Shown here: positions 1 through 10,046 of the stretch, in pieces | How the letters are laid out: the number at the start of each line of letters is the position of its first letter | How positions within the stretch are numbered: position 1 is the stretch's first letter | DNA from: Anthonomus grandis grandis | Taxonomy: Eukaryota > Arthropoda > Insecta > Coleoptera > Curculionidae | NCBI RefSeq assembly: GCF_022605725.1 | Contig: NC_065547.1 | Span: 11,883,167-11,947,166, forward strand | DNA: 64,000 bases | Direction: 5' to 3' | Translations under genes and position numbers: made by a program | Notes under the pieces: generated by a model | The model's database searches: none | What the model was told of the DNA's origin: nothing | What the model saw: the letters and a program-made list of their open reading frames with translations, nothing else

Positions 1-620
1 GTAGTTGCAGATGAAGAAGTTATTCGTGTGGGAGAAAGAACGTACATTTTCAAGTCGTCAGAATTTAAAATACTTAAAAGAGAAGTACGTGGCAAGGTTT
101 CATCAGTGTAGTTGATATTAAAGTCACCAGCCAATATAACCTTAGAGTGTAGGGACAACTGGGATAAAAGAGGATCAAATTTGTTCAGAAACATAGCAAT
201 ATCTCCTGTAGGTGGCCTATAAACACAAAGAATATATAAATTAAAACGCTTACAAAAAGAAAGAGAGAATTCAAAAACATTCTCTAACGGAAGATTATCA
301 TACTTATGAATATTACAAAAAATTGTTTCAATTGTTTGCCTAGCCAAGATCATGGTTCCTCCATGTATAGATTGTTGACGACAAAAATTTGATATAGGAA
401 CATAATCAGATATTAAAAAACATTCACTAGGCCTCAACCAGTTTTCAGTCAGAAGTACAATATCAGGAAAATTACATGGGTCCAGCAAAAGATGAACCTC
501 ATCCATCTTGTTTCTTAGGGATTGTATATTAAGAATAAAGATACTTAAGCTTTTCGAAGAGCTAATTATAATCTTACTAGTAGAATATGAACATGAATGA
601 GATTCAACCTTCGTGGACAT
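1..620 (-). CDS. LINE ORF2, N-terminal endonuclease domain (partial)
   Basis: The reading frame opens with an ATG at 620 and stays open to the window edge, about 206 codons. It reads as an apurinic/apyrimidinic-type endonuclease, which nicks target DNA for target-primed reverse transcription. Visible motifs in order are LNIQSLRNKMDEV near residue 25, the TENWL metal-binding block, an HGGTMI segment, YILCVYRPP, and GDFNINY with the catalytic Asp/Asn pair. The RT domain must lie outside the window. No stop is seen in this part, so this copy is better preserved here than its relatives at 51 and 58 kb. Family assignment is firm; the clade (CR1 versus Jockey) is inferred. Confidence 0.8.
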   Translation of the reverse strand, partial: MSTKVESHSCSYSTSKIIISSSKSLSIFILNIQSLRNKMDEVHLLLDPCNFPDIVLLTENWLRPSECFLISDYVPISNFCRQQSIHGGTMILARQTIETIFCNIHKYDNLPLENVFEFSLSFCKRFNLYILCVYRPPTGDIAMFLNKFDPLLSQLSLHSKVILAGDFNINYTDETLPRTSLLSILNSDDLKMYVLSPTRITSSSAT

Positions 621-754
621 GTCTATAAATAAGAAGAATTCAATTCACGATCAGTAATCAGTTCAGACTCATTCATTTGATGATTCAAAGACAATTTATT
701 TGATAAAATATTAATTTTAAAATATTTGAAAATATGTGCATGTAATAATGATGC

Positions 755-1355
755 CAAGTCTTAACCAAAGTTACTGGCGTGATTAGACTCTAAAATCCCA
801 TACAGATTAATATTATTTGCATGAAAAGTACGATAAAGGGCCTTATTACTATTATAGATAACATTATGGTTTAAATAAGTATAAGAGCTTGTCATCACTA
901 AAGTGTTTGTATCAACATGATTTTCAATTAAATTTTTTAAAACATCAGATGAAGAACAAATTCCATTTAACATTACTATTAAAAAATCTTCTTTCGTAAA
1001 GTCCTTAACTAAATTTGATGCTGTCCTAATCAGTTCACTGCTTGAACTGCCCGGCTTCAGGAAACATTGGATCTTGTAGTAAGCTTCAAACTTTAAACGT
1101 AAATGTTTTAGGAACACTCTGCTACAATTTCCACCAACAAAGAGAAGCCGAGGTCGACTATCGTGTATTTGGCCTAGTTGGTAGCTGTGTTGGAGAATTA
1201 ATAACAACAGATTTAGATATCTGTAACTGTTCCTTCAATGCACAAATGTCGGAATAACATGTATCTTTTTCAAATTTCAACACCTTTACGGAGTCTAACA
1301 TCTTCTTATTTAAGTTAGTTAAGTCGTTTACGTCTTTTTGTAGGAAGTTTATGTG
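755..1355 (-). pseudogene. LINE ORF1 remnant: coiled coil plus SGNH/esterase-like domain
   Basis: The upstream part (1355 to about 1165) reads as a charged helical stretch with KEQLQ-type heptads, probably the coiled coil that trimerises ORF1 proteins. After one frameshift near 1165 a 148-codon frame (1207 to 761) reads RPRLLFVGGNCSRVF, then a KPGSSS segment and a central hydrophobic FLIVMLNG strand. That order resembles the SGNH/GDSL hydrolase-like domain found in ORF1 of CR1-type LINEs. The usual GDS nucleophile motif reads GGN here, so the catalytic serine appears to be lost or the fold is not catalytic. It lies directly 5' of the ORF2 start at 620. The domain call is by pattern only and is moderate. 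Confidence 0.5.
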
Positions 1356-2020
1356 TGTATTGAGAAAAATTTATATTTTGAATAGTTGCGTTATCTTCTC
1401 CAAAATTTTACAAAATACCTGGCAGCAGTATTTTAGCGTTTTTTAATAAAATATACAAGATATTGAGATAAAAACATTAAAATATTTTCTCCAAAATTTC
1501 AGAAAATGCCTAAAACTTAAAAATCACACAAAACTAAATTCTAGAAATTTGACTAGAAATCTCTTGAATAATTCTAATAGACATCCATTTTAGTGTTTTA
1601 AAAAGAAGTTACGGGATATTGATATATAATAAAAGATATATAATAAGAAGGAATTGGTTTTTGATAAAGTTTAATTTTTTAATTAACTTAAGTTAATTTT
1701 TTTTCGTCAATAATTTTATAAAATGTCCATAACTCGAAAATCAATAAACAAAATATAATTTTAGAAATGTGTACATACGTTTCTTTAAAAATGCAATTAA
1801 ACATTAATATCAGCATATATTTACAGGGTGTTGAAAAAAAATAGGTGTTTTGGAGAGTTCAATTATTTTCTCAAGAAAATATCAAAATATTTTAACTAAA
1901 AAATCACACTATATTTAATTTTAAAAATTAATACTCTTGCTCACTGAATTATTTTGTTTCCGTTTTGTTATGTATTCCTATTTAAGTATTTTTCAAAAAC
2001 TCTACTGGGTTTTAAGAATA
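1356..2020. repeat. AT-rich array of diverged short repeats (left block)
   Basis: No gene is seen. Phrases such as CTCCAAAATTT, then AAAATGCC(T)AAAACT, then AAAAATCACAC, then CTAGAAATTT recur with divergence at about 1395, 1490, 1720 and 1880. This suggests a decayed tandem array with units of roughly 170-200 bp. The same phrases resume at 6480-6800 to the right of the 2028-6211 element, so that element was inserted into one continuous array. Confidence 0.45.
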
Positions 2021-2027
2021 ATAGAAT

Positions 2028-2057
2028 CGTTGATTGAATATTTGGGAAGATACGCAA
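2028..2057 (+). repeat. Left terminal inverted repeat of the 4.2-kb element
   Basis: Thirty bases that match 6182-6211 exactly as reverse complement. Preceded by the 7-bp target duplication ATAGAAT (2021-2027). Confidence 0.85.
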
Positions 2058-2061
2058 TCCT

Positions 2062-2385
2062 GTGTTAAAAAGTGTACCCGGTCGACTATCGGACTGCCGT
2101 TCAGTTTCGTGCACCGTGTGGTGCTGCCGCGAAGCGTCATATCTAGGAACGATTTATTTTAGCTGTGTGGACTTGGCTTTTGGCTTCTTTGAGTCAGGTT
2201 TTCAACGACGCTGGAATCTCCGGTTACGCCGCCGTGTTGGATATTTTTTTAAGATATGGGATGATGCTGCCAATTATGTTTTTATTATTTTTTTTGAACA
2301 TACAACACGGTGTCATTTATGTGGTGGTCAAGTGATAAGTGATATACTTAAGGGTGGAGGCATATTGAAATTTGTTAAAAGTTAA
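2062..2385 (+). other. 107-codon open frame, unrecognised
   Basis: An open frame just inside the left TIR. The translation is rich in Cys, Arg and Phe and shows no family I know. The segment around 2199 (CAACGACG, GGAATCTCCGG) has a diverged copy around 3264 that carries a different short frame, which argues that the frame is accidental and the DNA is internal repeat. I would not treat it as a gene without homologues. Confidence 0.2.
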
Positions 2386-2829
2386 ATTTTATAAACAAAT
2401 AATTACTTACCAAAATATGTTTTTGAGACAAAAATTAATACAAAAATATATATAAAAAGCTATTTTTACAAAATTACCAACAAAGTTTAATACAAGTTAT
2501 AATTCCAACAAACATTGTTTCCTTCATTTTGTGTTCAAGAGGGTCAAGTTTTTAAATAAAAAGCCCGTTGCACTTAATTAACTAAAAACTAATATACAAA
2601 AAATATGTGGAACAAATTTTAAGATATAAGTAGGTTTCACGTAAATATTATAAAGAATAATTGAAATAATTCATAAGACTTAATACCGATCATAATATAA
2701 CTTCTTGATCAATAATTTTTTGTAAAAAGTAACCCATTTTGTCATGTGATTCCATATCTGAACAATGTGCAGCGTAGTGACATCTGTAAAGTAAGGGGTT
2801 GTGAGTGAGGATGTTAATAGAAATTGAAA

Positions 2830-3995
2830 ATAGGCCACATTTTAAGTTTTAAGCGACACAGGAAAATTCTCAATTACCAGTTGTTACAACTATACTTAAA
2901 ACTATAAAAAGATACCTAGTAACAAAAAAAAAACATTTTGTTTAAAGACCCCGCATCACGGTTATACAGGACGTCAATAGAGGTGGAATAATTAGAGGAA
3001 AGTTGAGCAATATAGTGTCCTTTTATAATAAAATCTAAATACTTCCTAAATTTTGCAAAAAACTGAAATTTGGCAAAATCATTTTATTTTTTTCTGGCGT
3101 TATTTCAAAATATATGACAAAAGTATTTATTAAATGAATAAATTATTGTGACCACTTTTTCTCGCCTATACGATGACACCTTTAAAATTTAAAATACGAC
3201 GTTCTGTCTTTAAAGAGCCATCATCAACTTTGTTTTTCTTTGTCGGCGCTATATTGACCATTTGCAGTTTAACGACGCGGGAATCTTTGGCCGCCCGGCC
3301 GTTTTGTTATTTTTTTAAGACAAGGGCGATGATGATAACAGCGCTTTTATTTATTTTGTTATTGCCGATATTTAAATGCGCTGTGATCTCGCATAAATAA
3401 CTATAAAGATAGTTATAGATAAATGTGGTGGTTAAGTAATGTATGAATGTTTGAATAAGGGTTGAAATGTTTTGAATAAGGGTGTAACAACACTATAAAA
3501 TATCGAAAATAGGCCACACTTTAATTTGCAATACAGGGAAACACTTAATTACTAATTCTTAAAACTAGAAAAAGTTAATAAGAAAAAAAAACAAATATTT
3601 TGTTTAACAGTATGAAGGGTCTCATCGCGGTTATACAGGATGTCCAAAATAAGGATGAGCAATAAATGGTTTAATTAGGCGAAAGTTGCGCAATATAAAT
3701 GCAATGATTGAATAAATGCAATCTAAAAATTGGAAAAATGCCAAATACTTCCTAATATTCAGGAAAAAGGTGAAATTTGGCAAAATGGTTTTTTTATTTT
3801 TTTCTGGCGTTATTTGAAAATATAAAATAAAATCATTTATACATTGTTGTAAACGCTTTCTCTCATTTACAAGTTAACATCTTTAACTTTTAAATACGAC
3901 GTTTAATAACTCTTAAATCCTTCTTTAGAGAGTCATAATCAACTTTTTTTCTTCTTGTCGACTCCATGTTGGCCACTTGCAGTTTTGAATAACCC
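2830..3995 (+). repeat. Diverged direct repeats inside the 4.2-kb element
   Basis: Two copies of a roughly 480-bp unit start at about 2840 and 3505 (offset about 668 bp). Each begins AAAATAGGCCACA, passes through CGGTTATACAGGA, AATTTGGCAAAAT and TTTTTTTCTGGCGTTATTT, and ends near GACC/GGCC followed by (C)TTGCAGTTT. A second repeated block with ACGACG(C)(T/G)GGAATCT occurs at about 2199 and 3264. These are internal repeats of a non-autonomous element. Confidence 0.6.
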
Positions 3996-4870
3996 TTTTA
4001 CAACAAGAATTACTTTTTCAACGAGGTAATTTCTAGTGAGTAGTTGGAATCATCCCTATTAAATATTATATACCTCTCTCTCTTTTAAATACAATTTCGA
4101 ATTTCAAAAAATTCAAAACATACTTTATTCATAAATACATGGTACCTACTTGTTGACATGGTACTTCTATGATATAAAATAGGCACATTAATCGACATAT
4201 TACTAACACATAATTTAAAAACAATACACAATAGTGGGTTCAACATACTAGTATAAACACAAAATGTATTTTCAATTTCAAAGCAAGACGACTTAAACAT
4301 TTTTTAGAGTAACATCACAAATTCTAACCTTTACATCTTTACTAAAAACTAATTATATACGATTGGCCTGTTCCTAACTATCTTAAAAAAATTCTAATGC
4401 TATAAAAATACTTGCTTTTAAGAAGTTTCGTTAAGAACTTTTTAAAGCGAGGAGAACTTCAAGAGACTTTTATGACATTTGGAAAATGATTAAAAATTTT
4501 TATGCTCAAGTAAATAAGAGAATTCTTAGTTCACTTTTCGGGATGGGCATTGGAATATTGTATTCTTTTCTAATATTATAACGTTTTAAGGAGCCATTAT
4601 TTTGAAGATACAATTTATATTTTTTATATATTAGGCAAGCAGACTCAACAATAAACAAGCAACACAAGGAAAGTATCTTTAAATAGGGGTCTGCATGTCC
4701 TGTGGAGATTTATGACACATATATTTAATGGCTCGTTTTTTAAAAACAAACATCGAGTCAAAAAGCCGTTTACTAATGCAACTCCAAAATGTTATTCTAT
4801 ACTGTAGGTATTTTTGTATGAAAGTAAGTTCCAACCTTCGACAAAAAAAAATAGACCGTTTTTGCAGATA
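3996..4870. other. AT-rich interior without recognisable feature
   Basis: I see no coding signal, repeat pair or RNA gene. The short minus-strand open frame at 4085-4300 has no recognisable motif. Confidence 0.3.
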
Positions 4871-5590
4871 TCAATCTCAGTTCATTTAAAACCACTCTAA
4901 CAGCATAACATCGTCTAGCCAGTTTTTGCCTCCTGACATATCTCCATAAAACTTACGTTTATGATCGATAACAATTCGAAGAAATCTGTTAAAATTATTC
5001 ACTTCCAATTCTTTCTTGTGAATCATGAACTGCTCTGAACATAAAAACTTAACAATTTAGTCTTATCTATGTTTAAAGACAACAAATTAGCATCAAATCA
5101 CTGTTTAATCATTAATAAATCTTTAGAAATTGTTTTTGTTAATGTGCTTTTATTATTGTCTGCCCATAAGATAGTGGTGTCATCTGCAAAAATAGTGAAG
5201 AATCCTCTTATCTGGAGAAACGCCAGGTCATTTATATACAATAGAAATAAAATAGGACCGAGAAACGAACCCTGCTTACTACACAAAGTTCAGATAAACT
5301 GCCATTTGGCCAAACAAACTTTTTTCTGTCTAACAAAACAAAATTTTAACCATTCTAGAGCAACTCCCCTAAACCCATATCTAGAAAGCTTATCGAGCAA
5401 TTTCCATGGTTGACACAGTCAAAGTCTTTAGAGAAGTCGCAGAATACCGCTGCAGCAAAGTGACCTTCTTCAAGCTCAAATATAATCTCTCCAGGAATGA
5501 AAACATTACTCGACATTCATTTAATATGTTATTTTTTTATTAGGAAAGCTACCATTCGTACTATAACCAGTTTCTCAATAACTCTAAAGG
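4870..5590 (-). pseudogene. LINE reverse-transcriptase fragment
   Basis: Read on the minus strand this is the palm region of a non-LTR reverse transcriptase with several frameshifts. At about 5455-5420 it reads VFCDFSKDFDCVNH, the first catalytic block. A second frame (5286-5098) reads GSFLGPILFLLYINDL followed by FADDTT, the catalytic Asp pair. Only about a quarter of a LINE ORF2 is present. The motifs resemble those of the LINE family at 58 kb, so it is probably a relative. It lies wholly inside the 2028-6211 element, so it either inserted later or was captured. Confidence 0.75.
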
Positions 5591-6181
5591 CTTTTTAGGC
5601 TTTATTTTTATCTTTTTCATGAATGAATTTCATCATGAAAACAATTATTGAAAATACTTAAAACACTAAAGACCATAAACATAATATATTGATTTTAAAT
5701 TTTCTTAAAGTAAAAAAAAGAAAAAGAGAAAATGGCTCTCATAGACATGAAGAGACACTATTTTTAAGAGTTCGGATTGATTTTTGTAGATAAAATAGAT
5801 AATTTTCTGTGAGGTTTATAATTAGATTTTTTTAAAGATTTTCTAATAAGATTTTGAGATTCCCATATTAGGTTGTTATAAATCAAAGTCTTAATTAATA
5901 TACGCACACTGATTAATTTTGCCTAAAGGAGCCATCGTCTCACAAACTAAACACATTTACATATATCTATCTATTTGTGATTATGATATCCAAGAAAAAT
6001 TTTTAACAACTACCTAATTGCAATACGGCAAACACGAACCTGTGCAAAAACTCTCCCACACGACTCGGATGATCGGCCGATTACTAATGAGAAGCGACGG
6101 ACGAAATTATTTTCGCGCATACTGGAGAGAATCGCCATCTATTTTTCACGCATATTTGCGGTCACGCTTTAGCCCATAAGG
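5591..6181. other. AT-rich right interior of the 4.2-kb element
   Basis: No gene is seen. The last 150 bases before the right TIR are markedly more GC-rich (for example CGGATGATCGGCCGATTACT near 6065), which may be a subterminal control or transposase-binding region. Confidence 0.3.
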
Positions 6182-6211
6182 TTGCGTATCTTCCCAAATA
6201 TTCAATCAACG
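6182..6211 (-). repeat. Right terminal inverted repeat of the 4.2-kb element
   Basis: Exact reverse complement of 2028-2057, followed by the duplicated ATAGAAT at 6212-6218. Confidence 0.85.
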
Positions 6212-6218
6212 ATAGAAT

Positions 6219-7540
6219 GTTGAATTTTTTTCCTCAAAAATTACTCAAAATTAAATTTTGCAAATTAGCACACAGGTTCCTTGAATAATTCGATTTATTA
6301 TTTATCACAGTATTTTCTGAAAACAGGATGTTAAGAAAAAAAAATAATATTTTGAGTAGTTGAATATATAATATAATATAATATAATATAATTTTGGAAA
6401 TTGATCCTAGTATCTTGACTGATTTATTTGATTGGATGCCTATTTTAGTATTTTCTGAAAATTCTACAGTGTGTTTTTGGCATGTCAATTTCTTTCAAAA
6501 ATTTTGCAACATGTCCGTAACTCAAAAAAAAAAACACAAAATACGTGATTATACGTTTATTAAACAATTCATATAAGCACCTATATAAACGTATTAAAAA
6601 AAATTCTTTCAGCTAATTGTTTTTCTCCAAAAATTTAATAGAACACCAAAATTTAAAAATACAATAAAATACAATATTTAAAATTTTCACTTGAATGTGC
6701 TTCCTGAACAGTTCAACTGGATACGTATTTCACTAAAAAAAATTACAGTGTTGAGAAAAAAAAATTTAAGAATTCACAAAATATTCCAACTAAGAAATAA
6801 AAAAAAAATATATTTATTTTCATTTCCCGCTTTTTTTGCATTTTTAAATTCTTAAGAAAATTTCTAAAATTTCTATACATATTAAAAGAGATACAAAATT
6901 GTCTTGACTATGTTAAGGAGAATGTGTCTCACTTTTCAGTACATAGTGAATTACATCAAAACCTGACTCAGAACCGTGATAACATTCTTGTTAACCTTCA
7001 TTGATTCCTAAGAAGTCAGAAGATCTCTGGCTAGTTTTTTAATTATATTTAAAAATAACTATATGCTAGAGACAAAGGAATATTATGTTATCAATTGAAC
7101 AAAAATACTATAAATTACTAATCTGATTCAAACCTTCCTAAGTATGAAGTTGTATAAAGTTTAGGTACGGCTAAATAATATGCTACTATATATATAACGT
7201 TATTAGGAAAAAAATTAAGAAATTAAAATCTATTTTGTACTAAAACTAGCATAAACCCCAAAAAAAAAGACATATTCAATTAATATAATTATTAAGTTTT
7301 TGAGAATAAACGAAAAGAAAACGAAGAAAAAAAGTAGAGATAACCAACTTATTGACTAACATAGCTAATATATTTAGTCATTTTAGAGTGAGTTTACGTG
7401 CCAATTTTTTCTTAATAAACCACTGTTTCCGTGCCGTTTCTCTATTAGAAGACTCCAAAAACTTATTCTTTAAAAGCTAATTTTATCCGTTAAACCAGTT
7501 TTATAATTTTATCAAATATTCCTTTCTATATATAACATCA
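6219..7540. repeat. AT-rich repeat block (right part), with an (ATAAT)n microsatellite
   Basis: From 6219 to about 6850 the diverged repeat phrases of 1356-2020 resume (TTTCTTTCAAAAATTTTGC, CATGTCCGTAACTC, TTTTTCTCCAAAAATTT). About 6364-6391 is a pure run of ATAAT units. From 6850 to 7540 I see only AT-rich sequence without coding signal. Confidence 0.4.
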
Positions 7541-8026
7541 CCTTCAAGGATATCCGAAGTCCTAAGCTAGAGCGACACTGTCGCTTCTCACACTCCGAAC
7601 TTTACACTATAGAGGGTCTTGTCGATGTCAAAACTTCTATAATTTCGTTAAGTTGCAACACTGATGTTCTCTCTATGCAATTAAGCTGTCATGTTCGCTT
7701 TATATCGACGAAAAGGGCCAATTTTAACCTTCTAGATTTCATAGGTAAAATTCCCTTTTGAAATTATGTCTGGATGAAACATTGATTTTTATATTAAAAA
7801 GCCATAATAAAATTGTCTGGTAATAATGGATACTAGATATAAAATGTATAGATGTCTATTTTTAAAGTGTGCCAGGAAACTTTTAACAGTATTGTTTTGT
7901 TTTATAGTGGACTGTAATACGGCCTGGTTCGGCCACTCTAACGTTTATAACACCAAGTAATTTAATTTAATAACATTTAAAATTACGAGGCTCAAATTAA
8001 TACATGCGAGAGAACATAAAATTAGG
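7541..8026 (-). other. Probable 3' UTR/LTR region of the BEL/Pao element
   Basis: This lies immediately downstream (minus-strand sense) of the BEL integrase C-terminus. By position it should hold the 3' non-coding region and 3' LTR. The second LTR is not in the window or is lost, so LTR borders cannot be set. A small hairpin (GCGACA, three bases, TGTCGC) is at about 7571-7585. Confidence 0.3.
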
Positions 8027-8278
8027 TTATGAAATACGTAAATAAAATATATTTCTGACCGAAGCGCAGACTTGTAGGCTAGTTCTCTCACACTGCCGAA
8101 ATCGAAAAACGAAACGATGTCGAATAGTAGCTACTCGAGGTATACCATCATTGCCTGGATGCAAACATTCAATCCTACCCAGCGACAATTTGCATGGAGG
8201 CAGAACATCTTTAATGATTACCAAGTCGTTAATCTTCAGGTTTGCATGGTTGCTTCAGCCGCTGCTATAACTCGGATA
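8027..8278 (-). pseudogene. BEL/Pao integrase C-terminal fragment
   Basis: Read on the minus strand this gives LKINDLVIIKDVLPPCKLSLG then RIECLHPGNDGIPRVATIR, the conserved C-terminal domain of BEL/Pao integrases (usual form: DLV.IKD...P...W.LGRI...HPG.DG..RVA). It is the continuation of the integrase at 13561-14345: joining across the mariner restores the RWSREY block. A TGA stop and a frame change lie close to the junction. It helped integrate element cDNA; it is now inactive. Confidence 0.85.
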
Positions 8279-8280
8279 TA

Positions 8281-8735
8281 CAGTGAGAGTCAAAAGTCCG
8301 GAATAAATTCATTTAAAATTCAGGGGTATGTTCAAAAAAAAATGCTCGGACACGTCGATTTTTATTTTTAACTGCGGTTTTTGGTAATTTTATGTATACA
8401 GGGTGGTACAAAAATAAGTTACGACCATTAACTTCAATTTTTGAAATGGAAATACCTATTTTTTATTCTGTATTCTTAAAGAACAGAAAATTCTAGACAT
8501 ATTTCATGTACAATGTCCTACACCTATCTTCATTTGTTTTTGAGTTATTGACAGTTGAAGATCGGCATATTTGCACTTTTAACATGTTATAAAATCCGAA
8601 CGGTTAGACATAGACAAATGCGGTTTGCACTTTTAATCGAAGCTTTTTTAAAACCATCTGTTGACACTAGCTAGTAAGTGTCAACAGGTACTGAGAAATT
8701 TACGGTTGAATTTCTAAAAAAACATTCAAAATATT
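8281..8735 (+). repeat. Left long TIR of mariner A
   Basis: Matches the reverse complement of 13105-13558 at most positions. It contains an inner palindrome (CTGTTGACACT, spacer, AGTGTCAACAG, about 8658-8690) and the motif GGACACGTCGATTTTTATT near 8348. Related motifs occur at the same depth in the other DD41D elements of the window. Confidence 0.85.
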
Positions 8736-8788
8736 AATGTATTTAATCAAAAGTATTGTATAAACGTTGAACAAAAACCAAACAGAAA

Positions 8789-9781
8789 CTATTCTAATCT
8801 AGACCGAATTAAATGTTCAAATTGAGCGCCATTAACTTCTTGACAGTAAACGAGTCTTGATTCGAATTCCCTCAGAACGTTGCGTATCATTTCTTGAGGT
8901 ATTCGTTGAATCTCATGTCTTATATTATTTCTCAATTCTTCTAAATTGTTGGGTTTATTTACATACACTCTATGCTTTAAATAACCCTACAAAAAGAAGT
9001 CCAAAGGAGTCAAGTCGGGGGACCTAGCAGGCCATTCCAATTGACCCCTTCGCCCAATACATCGACCCGGAAATACCTCACTTAAATATTGGCGCACGGC
9101 TCTGCTGAAGTGTGGCGGCGCGCCATCTTGCTGAAACCAAATTGAAACTTCTGGAATATTGGGATTATTTGCATTTGGAAACATCAAACATAAAGCGGGA
9201 ATCAGTTCGTTTCTTAAGAATTCCAAATAACGTTGACCTGTTAAGGTACCTTCGAAGAAAAATGGACCTATGACTCTGTCATTGATAATGCCGGCCCAAA
9301 CATTCACAGATTGAGGATATTGGGTATGAGCTTCAATCACCCAATTTGGATTGGAGGAAGACCAGTAACGGCAGTTCTGTCTGTTCACTGTACCATTGAG
9401 GCAGAAGGTCGATTCGTCAGAAAAAAATATTCTACGAGTAAAAAGACGGTCGTTATGGCAGACATTCATTGTAGTTTCTCTAATCGACGATCTGTATCAT
9501 CTTCGTTAAGTTCGTGGATTAATTTTAATTTATAGGGATGATATTTTGCTTTTTTTAAAATCCTTCTTAAAGATGTTTTTCCAACATCGTTATCTAGTGC
9601 TGCCTGTCTAGTCGGTGTATGAGGATTCTCTTCAATGGACAAAACAACATTTAACTTCTTTTCCTCGGAAATTGAGGGACGACCCGATCTGGGTCGATCT
9701 CTGACGTGACCTTATTCCCTAAATTTTCTTTCTAGTTTGCTAACGGTAGACTGAGATATTGTCTTATCAGGATACTTGGTA
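8789..9781 (-). pseudogene. DD41D mariner transposase A, main part
   Basis: The minus-strand frame continues from the N-terminal piece at 12849-12948 (EMFN joins TKYP across the nested insertion). It reads a helix-turn-helix region (SQSTVSKL), an RPRSGRP linker, the KYHPYKL block and the catalytic core. The core has Asp in FFSDEST, Asp in FQQDGAPPHF, then 41 residues later Asp in SPDLTPLDFF. A C-terminal segment ends at a TAG whose complement is 8789-8791. At least three in-frame stops are present (after KFRE, after KLQ, and Trp to TAG after DFFL). The enzyme would cut and paste the element at TA sites; this copy is inactive although all three Asp residues remain. Confidence 0.85.
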
Positions 9782-9809
9782 TAGTCAAAATCGCTCTTAT
9801 CGTGCGGGT

Positions 9810-10046
9810 ATATCGGATTATCAACGACAAACTTTTGTAGTTACGTTTCATTTCAATTTGCGCAACAACGTTTTTTAACTACAACGCGTCAGATAAACGA
9901 AACAGATATATGCACCGTTAATGTATCAAAAGAAAATAAAATGATAAATGTCAGTGGTTCTAAAATAATTACTTTCATAACAAACATGCCTGTCTCGTTT
10001 CGATTGACGGATGACATTATTTGTCACAAGATAATTTAAATTTCAA
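9810..10046. promoter_or_regulatory. 5' non-coding region of the DD82E element
   Basis: AT-rich leader between the left TIR and the transposase frame. No clear promoter motif is visible. No in-frame ATG precedes the HTH region, so the true start is lost or lies in an upstream exon. Confidence 0.3.

Larger units (their letters stand above)
1..1355 (-). mobile_element. 5'-truncated CR1/Jockey-type LINE, runs off the left edge
   Basis: A non-LTR retrotransposon read right to left. From its 5' side it holds an ORF1 remnant (about 1355 to 760) and then the start of ORF2 with an AP-type endonuclease (620 to 1). The element continues beyond base 1. At about 1355 the coding signal stops abruptly in AT-rich repeat DNA, so the 5' end is truncated. 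The same family occurs at 48290-51420 and 57995-59633: the endonuclease shares the LNIQSLR start and the overall motif order with the 51-kb copy. Confidence 0.8.
2028..6211. mobile_element. 4.2-kb TIR element of unassigned superfamily
   Basis: The ends are perfect 30-bp inverted repeats (2028-2057 and 6182-6211) beginning CGTTGATTGAATATTTGGG. They are flanked by an exact 7-bp direct repeat ATAGAAT at 2021-2027 and 6212-6218. Inverted repeats plus a target duplication mark a cut-and-paste DNA transposon. No transposase is recognisable inside: the interior holds diverged direct repeats and a LINE RT fragment, so this copy is non-autonomous. A 30-31-bp TIR with a 7-8-bp duplication would fit P-like or hAT-like elements, but this is not decided by the sequence. 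Confidence 0.75.

Noticed and set aside
3173..3400. 75-codon plus-strand frame with hydrophobic end
   Set aside because: Falls within the diverged internal repeats of the 4.2-kb element; the sister repeat does not keep the frame.
5069..5413. 114-codon plus-strand frame
   Set aside because: It is antisense to a clear reverse-transcriptase fragment (FADD, DFSKDFDCVNH) on the minus strand.
8117..8371. 84-codon plus-strand frame
   Set aside because: Antisense to the BEL integrase C-terminus and running into the mariner TIR.
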